DNA of 35,963 bases, from positions 1 to 35,963 of IMG/VR virus record IMGVR_UViG_3300024346_000239; one strand, 5' to 3'. Source of the DNA: a virus. Made by a program: the position numbers and the translations under genes. The notes under the pieces were generated by a model. The model saw only the letters and a list, made by a program, of their open reading frames with translations. It was not told the origin of the DNA and made no database searches. Position 1 is the stretch's first letter. Each line of letters opens with the position of its first letter. Shown one piece after another: positions 32,001 to 35,963 of the stretch.

Positions 32001-32060
32001 GTTTAAGACAATTGGCGATTAAACCAATTGTTTCGACTATTAAAGTCTCGTCAGCTAAAC
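32001..32060 (-). ncRNA. Hammerhead ribozyme 2 (type I)
   Basis: Read on the minus strand. Stem I 5' strand GUUUAG (32060-32055); core CUGACGA (32054-32048); stem II GACU/AGUC with loop UUAAU (32047-32035); GAA (32034-32032); stem III ACAAUUGG/CCAAUUGU with loop UUUAAUCG (32031-32008); C17 at 32007; stem I 3' strand UUAAAC (32006-32001), which pairs with GUUUAG (five Watson-Crick pairs and one G-U). All core bases of the hammerhead (CUGANGA, GAAA, UH) are present, so self-cleavage after C17, between 32007 and 32006, is predicted. It begins 2 nt after the DUF932 stop codon and cuts 35 nt before the next start. Confidence 0.92.
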
Positions 32061-32061
32061 T

Positions 32062-32964
32062 CTATGCGAAAGTGAATATTTTATTATCCACAGTATTCTC
32101 GTTTACAAATTTCATAACCTCATCAAATGCAAGATTATTCATTTTGTATCCACCACCACTAACCAAGTAGTGTAGTTTGTCGTTCTCATCCTTTGGCGCA
32201 CTAACGTGATTTGTGTAACGTGTAACGGCATTAAACAATCCCCATATCGTTTTACCTTCCAAGTTAATCTCGGTTTGTAAGGAGTCAGCAAAAGCGGTCA
32301 CTTGGTTTAGCTTTCTACTGCTCACATCTTTTTTGTTTGTAGTCACGTCAATTGTGAATAACTTTCTGATTACACGTTCTACCATCTCATCTTTTAACTC
32401 GATATCCGCCATCTTTTTAAAATTACCCATCAATACTTCATCTAGATGCAAAGCCTTGCGTAAATCAGCCATGGCAGTCTCAATTCTAGACTTTGCTGAT
32501 TCAGTATGTCTGAACTTGTCTAAATCTTTGTAGGCACGATGGAAAGTATTTTTGCATACTACCACTTGACTTGTTGACCCGAATCCGATGGATGCACTAC
32601 CATCGTTAGAATTCAAGGCAGTAATCCATCTCATGATAGATGATTTGCCTATGTACATAGATGGTAATGCGGCTTGTAAGTAAACCTTCTTACCACCATC
32701 TAATTCTCCACCTCTCGTGGTTTCTAAACCGATGCCTTCAGTAGCTCCTACAATGGTTTCTGCTAACTCCCAATTCTGCATTGGCACATAACGATTACCT
32801 ACACTGCCTAACCATGCATCAGTATCGTTTCTGAAGATACCAAATGTCTCAGTAGCTTTGCCATCTTTAGCGATTAACTCTTCTTTGCTTACTGACCAAT
32901 TTAAATTAGTGCTTTCTAATAAATTGAAAGTCTTTTCTTGGATTGATTGATTGTTGTTTTTCAT
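32062..32964 (-). CDS. DUF932 domain protein
   Basis: A 300-residue protein of the DUF932 / phage-plasmid-like family. It has GSVGNRYVPMQNWELAETI (about 53-71), the best conserved family motif (V-G-x-R-Y-x-P/V-x-N-x-E), then GGELDGGKKVYLQAALP, ALNSNDGSASIGFGSTSQVV, CKNTFHRAYKD and a helical C-terminus. Members occur on plasmids and phages and are often encoded near anti-restriction or recombination genes; the molecular role is not established. It is flanked by hammerhead 1 (upstream) and hammerhead 2 (downstream), so its mRNA would be released as a free unit. A DnaA box sequence lies inside its 3' end (32084-32092). Confidence 0.85.
   Translation of the reverse strand: MKNNNQSIQEKTFNLLESTNLNWSVSKEELIAKDGKATETFGIFRNDTDAWLGSVGNRYVPMQNWELAETIVGATEGIGLETTRGGELDGGKKVYLQAALPSMYIGKSSIMRWITALNSNDGSASIGFGSTSQVVVCKNTFHRAYKDLDKFRHTESAKSRIETAMADLRKALHLDEVLMGNFKKMADIELKDEMVERVIRKLFTIDVTTNKKDVSSRKLNQVTAFADSLQTEINLEGKTIWGLFNAVTRYTNHVSAPKDENDKLHYLVSGGGYKMNNLAFDEVMKFVNENTVDNKIFTFA
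32084..32092 (+). promoter_or_regulatory. Perfect DnaA-box sequence inside DUF932 gene
   Basis: TTATCCACA, identical to the consensus DnaA box, in coding sequence. A phage DnaA domain IV-like protein is encoded at 27023-27403. A single nonamer can occur by chance; the nearest related site seen is ATATCCACA at 28541-28549. Confidence 0.3.
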
Positions 32965-32987
32965 GTTGTTTATTTATTTTTTTAATT

Positions 32988-33043
32988 GTTTAAGACAAGG
33001 CTTTTATACCTTGTTTCGCATATTAAATGCTCATCAGTTAAAC
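32988..33043 (-). ncRNA. Hammerhead ribozyme 1 (type I)
   Basis: Read on the minus strand. Stem I 5' strand GUUUAA (33043-33038); core CUGAUGA (33037-33031); stem II GCAU/AUGC with loop UUAAU (33030-33018); GAA (33017-33015); stem III ACAAGG/CCUUGU with loop UAUAAAAG (33014-32995); C17 at 32994; stem I 3' strand UUAAAC (32993-32988), a perfect 6-bp match to GUUUAA. Every core base is canonical. Stem I can extend past a 1x1 A-A mismatch (AAU with AUU). The first G is the last base of the TAG stop codon of the 53-residue gene upstream. Cleavage is predicted between 32994 and 32993, 29 nt before the DUF932 start codon. Confidence 0.94.
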
Positions 33044-33204
33044 TATTGGACATTGTCTCTATAATAGTTAGCTATACTTATTACTTCCAATGCTAACTGC
33101 TCACTAGACATCTTTGCCAAGCTAACTACATCTTTTACTGTCTCGAATTCGTCAGATGCTAAATCCATAATAGCATCAATTAATTTTTCTCTTATTGTTT
33201 CCAT
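33043..33204 (-). CDS. 53-residue helical protein upstream of hammerhead 1
   Basis: ATG at 33204-33202; stop TAG at 33045-33043. The product METIREKLIDAIMDLASDEF continues ETVKDVVSLAKMSSEQLALE and is entirely helical and acidic. The last base of its stop codon is the first base of hammerhead 1. It follows the previous gene by 5 nt. Family unknown. Confidence 0.6.
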   Translation of the reverse strand: METIREKLIDAIMDLASDEFETVKDVVSLAKMSSEQLALEVISIANYYRDNVQ

Positions 33205-33209
33205 GTGAT

Positions 33210-33371
33210 TTATCCTCCTATTTTAATGATTGAATAATAGCCATCAATGAATTCATTATTAATTGAATCGAATTGATAGTACTCGTTAACTCTTGCTTGT
33301 GCCAATTCCAATGTAGGAAATGCACTAATAATACTGCCGTTTGCAGTGTTTTGAATGATGTAATTTGTCAT
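33210..33371 (-). CDS. 53-residue early protein
   Basis: The ATG at 33371-33369 is preferred, 1 nt after the upstream gene ends; a longer frame from 33416 would run inside that gene. The product MTNYIIQNTANGSIISAFPT continues LELAQARVNEYYQFD and ends with a strand. Two strands, a helix and a final strand make up a minimal alpha/beta domain. Not recognised. Confidence 0.6.
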   Translation of the reverse strand: MTNYIIQNTANGSIISAFPTLELAQARVNEYYQFDSINNEFIDGYYSIIKIGG

Positions 33372-33372
33372 A

Positions 33373-33705
33373 CTATTTAATTGTTTTTTTTTTAGGTTTG
33401 ATAAAATATGCTCCATTTGGGCTATATACTTCGTAATTCATAGCATCTGCTATCTTAGTTAAATCTAGCAGTCTTTGAGCTATTTGCTGAGGAAGAAATG
33501 AGTACTTTGTACCTACATTCCACTGCTCTTTTTTACTGCTCTGCTCCTCTAAGCACTTATACTTATTGAATTGCCATTCCAATTCACATTTCAATTCTCT
33601 AGCATTCTCGCAGTCATTTATTATACGTTCTGCAAATTTTGTTGATGCTAATGATGGACTGTTTTTTAATCTTAAGAAAGATTCCTTTTGAGTGATTGTT
33701 TTCAT
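33373..33705 (-). CDS. 110-residue early protein
   Basis: It begins MKTITQKESFLRLKNSPSLA, has a helical middle (INDCENARELKCELEWQFNKY), the stretch WNVGTKYSFLPQQIAQRLLDL, and ends in KPKKKTIK, a very basic tail. Helix-rich with a basic end, so nucleic-acid contact is possible. Family unknown. Spacing of 1 nt to the next gene supports operon membership. Confidence 0.6.
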   Translation of the reverse strand: MKTITQKESFLRLKNSPSLASTKFAERIINDCENARELKCELEWQFNKYKCLEEQSSKKEQWNVGTKYSFLPQQIAQRLLDLTKIADAMNYEVYSPNGAYFIKPKKKTIK

Positions 33706-33742
33706 AGTGATTTTGATTGTTTTTTAGTGATTGATTAATTAA

Positions 33743-34030
33743 TTATTGTGAGCACAAGTCCCATGACTCTAGCTCGTTTACTCTTTTAACATTTAAGCCT
33801 AATTCCTTATAGATGAAATTAGCTAGTTTGGTATTACCTACAGTGCCCTCAGCTATCTGATTTGTGCCTATAGATGCTACAACATCTGATGTGCTCATGC
33901 CTAATATCCTACTGCAAAATTTAACATCTTGCCCAAGGAAGAACTGCTTTACATATTTTTTGTTGTAAATTACTAATGACCAATTGTGACAAAAGCCATA
34001 TTCCGATGTGATTAAGATTGTTTTCTTCAT
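33743..34030 (-). CDS. 95-residue early protein
   Basis: It begins MKKTILITSEYGFCHNWSLV and has the central region FLGQDVKFCSRILGMSTSDV, then IGTNQIAEGTVGNTKLANFI (a strand-turn-helix), and ends LESWDLCSQ. Residues Cys and His in the front could bind metal. It has an A-rich leader (tattatcATG region). Function unknown. Proteins beginning with this M-K-x-I-L-I-T-x-E-Y/F pattern occur in Bacteroidota phages, as far as I recall. Confidence 0.6.
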   Translation of the reverse strand: MKKTILITSEYGFCHNWSLVIYNKKYVKQFFLGQDVKFCSRILGMSTSDVVASIGTNQIAEGTVGNTKLANFIYKELGLNVKRVNELESWDLCSQ

Positions 34031-34059
34031 GATATTTATATTTAATTAATTGTTTTTGA

Positions 34060-34105
34060 GCATAGCATAGGAATCGAACCTATGCCTTGAACCATTTATG
34101 CTATG
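34060..34105 (-). other. tRNA T-arm-like hairpin with short acceptor-like stem
   Basis: On the minus strand, GCATAGG TTCGATT CCTATGC (34085-34065) forms a hairpin whose loop and inner stem are the exact T-arm (B-box) form GGTTCGATTCC. Flanking CATAGC (34105-34100) can pair with GCTATG (34066-34061), giving an acceptor-like second stem. No D-arm or anticodon arm fits; the upstream sequence is the 3' end of the 77-residue gene. It might be an att core copied from a host tRNA 3' end or a tRNA-like RNA element. Confidence 0.4.
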
Positions 34106-34329
34106 AAGTATTTTCTATCGTAAAATAGTTTACCATCTACTCTAGTATATTCCTCAATATTTGATAGAAACATAAAGCCACGATAACTATTTGCAGTATG
34201 TAAAATGTCGGTTAACATCTCACATAAACCTTTTTTATATTCTTGTGAGTGATGCCATAGTGATAACTGATAGTTAACACGAGTAACAATAGCTACTATT
34301 TGCGCAGTTTTTTTAGGTTTTTTATTCAT
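34096..34329 (-). CDS. 77-residue basic early protein
   Basis: It begins MNKKPKKTAQIVAIVTRVNY and has QLSLWHHSQEYKKGLCEMLT, HTANSYRGFMFLSNIEEYTR and a basic end. The N-terminus is rich in Lys. It overlaps the 52-residue gene upstream by 8 nt. Its stop lies within the T-arm-like hairpin's 3' flank. Similar small proteins with NSYRGF-type motifs are known in phages; function unknown. Confidence 0.6.
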   Translation of the reverse strand: MNKKPKKTAQIVAIVTRVNYQLSLWHHSQEYKKGLCEMLTDILHTANSYRGFMFLSNIEEYTRVDGKLFYDRKYFIA

Positions 34330-34480
34330 GTGATTTAAGTTTAGTTATTAATTCATTAATATAATTGATTCTTTTTTCGCCAAAATTAAAGCGAATTGCC
34401 ATTGTTAATTGCGTTTGCAATTCTTCTAGAGACAATAACTCTAAAGTTCTAGGTGATTCTAATTCATTGTAGTGATTCAT
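34322..34480 (-). CDS. 52-residue helical early protein, first of the early train
   Basis: ATG at 34480-34478; stop TAA at 34324-34322, inside the start of the next gene. The product MNHYNELESPRTLELLSLEE continues LQTQLTMAIRFNFGEKRINY and ends in a helix with KLKSHE. It is a small helical hairpin, not recognised. It is the promoter-proximal gene of the long minus-strand train (34480 to 26848). Confidence 0.6.
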   Translation of the reverse strand: MNHYNELESPRTLELLSLEELQTQLTMAIRFNFGEKRINYINELITKLKSHE

Positions 34481-34510
34481 ATGATTGATTGATTTTTTAA
34501 ATGTGATTGG

Positions 34511-34560
34511 TTAGCCAATAGATGAATCGACATCTGATGAATTCCAAATTAATTGGCTAA
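34511..34560 (-). promoter_or_regulatory. Inverted repeat with nested hairpin in the early leader
   Basis: TTAGCCAAT (34511-34519) and ATTGGCTAA (34552-34560) are perfect 9-bp arms; inside, AGATG (34520-34524) pairs with CATCT (34531-34535). It lies upstream of the first early gene (start 34480), downstream of a minus-strand TAATTTTG box (34585-34578), so in its probable 5' leader. It may be an operator or an RNA switch. Confidence 0.4.
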
Positions 34561-34577
34561 TATATTTTATTAATGGT

Positions 34578-34585
34578 CAAAATTA
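34578..34585 (-). promoter_or_regulatory. Candidate -7 box of the early train
   Basis: On the minus strand TAATTTTG matches TAnnTTTG. The nearest upstream TTG (34601-34599) is only 13 nt away, which is short, so the match is partial. It would give a leader of roughly 90 nt before the ATG at 34480. Confidence 0.35.
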
Positions 34586-35147
34586 TTTACTTGTTAGGCA
34601 AATAATAAAAACATCATGGTATTTCCCTCCATGATAGGTTTATTCGATTGATTCGTAGCCTATTATACGATATCAGTATCTATTTTCAACTGTATTTCAG
34701 TGTTTATTGGTTTATAGTCGTAAATGATTCGAGATTATAATAGATTCGCAATGTTTCACAACAAACTAACTACTATAATAACTTACTCAATGATTAGCAT
34801 CTTTATGTATACATACTAATTGACTAAAAGAACGATATTTTCGAGAATTTTACTGCTTGAAAACATTGGCAATATACGAGCACTATCTATAAATGCAAGC
34901 ACTATTCAAGATGAAATTATAATTATTTTTCAAGTGATTGATTATCAAGATGATTATTTTTAGTATAATTCAAGATAATAATGCAAGTAGCTAATAATGA
35001 GGGGAATAAAATATAGTGTTGATAATCAATGATATAGCAAGTAGTATTCAAGAGTAAAAACTAAATAGCTGAAAATGAGCACTATAAGTTAATAAACTGA
35101 ATGTGAGGGAATTGCATTACTGAAAATGAGCAACAAATAACCAAATT
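34586..35147. repeat. Gene-free AT-rich region with short degenerate repeats
   Basis: No credible gene. It contains CTGAAAATGAGCA twice (35069-35081 and 35120-35132), RAGCACTAT three times (34878-34886, 34897-34905, 35077-35085) and ATTCAAGA three times (about 34904, 34968 and 35047). It lies between the early train and a Xre-type gene, so it may hold operator sites or a replication origin. Confidence 0.4.
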
Positions 35148-35402
35148 TTAGGCTAAATAATCAGATAAATTGAAAGGGAAATTATAACGTCTAGAGAGCA
35201 GTATAACAATGTCCAAACTGATAGGATATGTTCTATAACCTTTACGCAAGTTACTAACGAATGACGATGGAAGATTACAGTCTAGTAATAGTCTATATAC
35301 ACTAATGTTTTTAGCTAGGCACAATGCATCGATGTAACGTAAGAATGCCAATTGTCCATCCTTGGTTAATTGCTTCCGCTCTGCGCTTATTTGCTTGGTC
35401 AT
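35148..35402 (-). CDS. Xre-type helix-turn-helix regulator
   Basis: An 84-residue protein with one helix-turn-helix of the Cro/CI (Xre) type: residues about 24-80, containing NISVYRLLLDCNLPSSFVSN (helix, turn, recognition helix), then RKGYRTYPISLDIVILLSRR. The order of helices and the S/N-x-L-x-K-G after the recognition helix are typical. The N-terminus is basic. It faces the repeat-rich, gene-free region in front of the early genes, and would be well placed to repress them. Its own promoter is not clear. Confidence 0.72.
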   Translation of the reverse strand: MTKQISAERKQLTKDGQLAFLRYIDALCLAKNISVYRLLLDCNLPSSFVSNLRKGYRTYPISLDIVILLSRRYNFPFNLSDYLA

Positions 35403-35596
35403 TAATAGTAATAGTGTTTTAGTGATGCAATGATAAGGATAAATTGACGTTATTAGTCTCTTTTAGGCATAAAAAAATCATGCTCTCAAAAACTTGTCTC
35501 CGAGCGGTGAGCAATTGGCATTTTGCATCTGACATTCAGCAGTTTATATTTTGACAAGGATTTTATAATGTGCTGATTATCATTCAACCATTTCAT
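35403..35596. other. Gene-free stretch upstream of the Xre gene
   Basis: No credible gene on either strand. It should contain the promoter of the Xre-type gene, but no TAnnTTTG with a correctly spaced TTG is seen. TCAGCA and TGCTGA (around 35540 and 35570) form a short inverted repeat. Confidence 0.4.
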
Positions 35597-35677
35597 TGCA
35601 TCTTCGAGGATTGTATGCTAGATATATTTACCCATGCGAAACGTTCCTTTCGTATAGTACAAACGATGGAAGATGCA
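35597..35677. ncRNA. Structured element with three nested helices
   Basis: P1 is TGCATCTTC (35597-35605) with GAAGATGCA (35669-35677), nine perfect pairs. P2 is TTGTA (35611-35615) with TACAA (35658-35662). P3 is ATGCGAAA (35634-35641) with TTTCGTAT (35648-35655), eight pairs with one G-U, closing the hexaloop CGTTCC. A weak 70-codon plus-strand frame crosses it but its codons and hydrophobic mix do not look coding. Strand and class are unknown. Confidence 0.4.
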
Positions 35678-35896
35678 TCTATGTTTATGCTTGTATGGTC
35701 ATTGGCTTTGCTCAGTTTCTTTGGTTTCTATTTACCAAATTATTATTATTTGTATGTAGTATGTATGTGTAATGGCTTTTAAATCAATGTGGTAGCAGTG
35801 GTTACGATGGGATGGCGGGTATTTTTTTGAGCGGATTTTTTTTTGTAATTATTATGGTTACCGCACATTTTCACCACCATACCCTCTTTTCAAGAA

Positions 35897-35915
35897 TGCA
35901 CGCACCTGCACGCAC
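35897..35915. repeat. Tandem copy of TGCACGCAC
   Basis: TGCACGCAC at 35897-35905 and 35907-35915, period 10, beside the terminator at the right edge. It is GC-richer than its surroundings. Confidence 0.6.
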
Positions 35916-35949
35916 AAAAAACCCACCGCCCTAGTTGTCAGGGGGTGGG
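35916..35949 (-). terminator. Rho-independent terminator for minus-strand transcription from beyond the window
   Basis: On the minus strand CCCACCCCCT (35949-35940) pairs with AGGGCGGTGGG (35932-35922) with one bulged base and is followed by six T (35921-35916). It would end a minus-strand operon lying to the right of the window. Confidence 0.7.
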
Positions 35950-35963
35950 GCTATTTAAACGGG

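Noticed and set aside
34060-34105. A complete tRNA gene
   Set aside because: Only the T-arm and a short acceptor-like stem fit; no D-arm or anticodon arm can be built and the upstream bases are coding.
34531-34560. CTGATGA on the plus strand, a possible third hammerhead
   Set aside because: No GAAA segment, no suitable stem II and no UH cleavage triplet in the right place; the sequence is explained by the inverted repeat 34511-34560.
35570-35782. 70-codon plus-strand open frame near the right end
   Set aside because: Cys/Met/Phe/Tyr-rich with no sensible composition, no promoter or A-rich leader, and it crosses the structured element 35597-35677.
1-35963. Complete genome or CRISPR array
   Set aside because: The terminase is cut at the left edge and its missing part is not at the right end; no DNA polymerase or helicase is seen; no regularly spaced repeats of CRISPR type occur.

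Overview
The window is AT-rich and reads as part of a tailed double-stranded DNA phage genome, podovirus-like and probably infecting a Flavobacteriia-type Bacteroidota host. Three things support this. Promoter boxes match the Bacteroidota form TAnnTTTG, several with an upstream TTG. Starts lack Shine-Dalgarno sequences and sit behind A-rich leaders. The head and neck genes run in the order terminase, portal, scaffold, major capsid, two neck proteins, one giant protein and then fibres, which resembles crAss-like phages and other P22-organised podoviruses. Family assignments rest on motif recognition and gene order; no database search was run.

Layout. Positions 1-11.8 kb (+) hold the packaging and head module: the 3' part of a terminase-like gene, portal, two connector or unknown genes, a scaffold candidate, major capsid, a Thr/Ala-rich head protein, a leucine-rich-repeat protein, a GT-A glycosyltransferase and two neck proteins. 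11.8-20.15 kb (+) hold a 1579-residue muzzle or stabilisation-type protein and the fibres. 20.2-22.9 kb (+) hold the lysis cassette: holin, a tiny membrane peptide, an invading AP2/HNH endonuclease, a DUF5675 candidate lysis enzyme and a lipoprotein with a C-terminal anchor that looks like a one-protein spanin. From 22.85 kb rightwards almost everything is on the minus strand: small genes, a YqaJ-like nuclease, an SSB-like protein, a RusA resolvase and a DnaA domain IV-like protein, then a long train of tightly coupled small early genes up to 34.48 kb. A two-gene plus-strand island (winged helix, HNH) with its own promoter interrupts the minus-strand block at 26.0-26.85 kb. The right end has two gene-poor stretches, a Xre-type regulator, a repeat cluster, a multi-helix structured element and a terminator for minus-strand transcription entering from beyond the window.

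The most striking observation is a pair of intact type I hammerhead ribozymes on the minus strand (32988-33043 and 32001-32060). They have the same core, the same UUAAU stem II loop and compensatory changes in stems II and III. Each starts at the stop codon of the upstream gene and would cut about 30-35 nt before the start codon of the next one, a DUF932 gene and a 263-residue gene. They would cut the early polycistronic RNA on both sides of the DUF932 message and leave the same 12-nt 5' end on both products.

Other points of note are promoter boxes ending only 4-8 nt before start codons (probable leaderless mRNAs), an antisense small gene with a palindrome at its expected transcription start, several very short membrane peptides revealed by ATGA or TAATG overlaps, and a T-arm-like hairpin on the minus strand. 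No DNA polymerase, helicase, integrase or tRNA gene is visible, so the window is not a complete genome.
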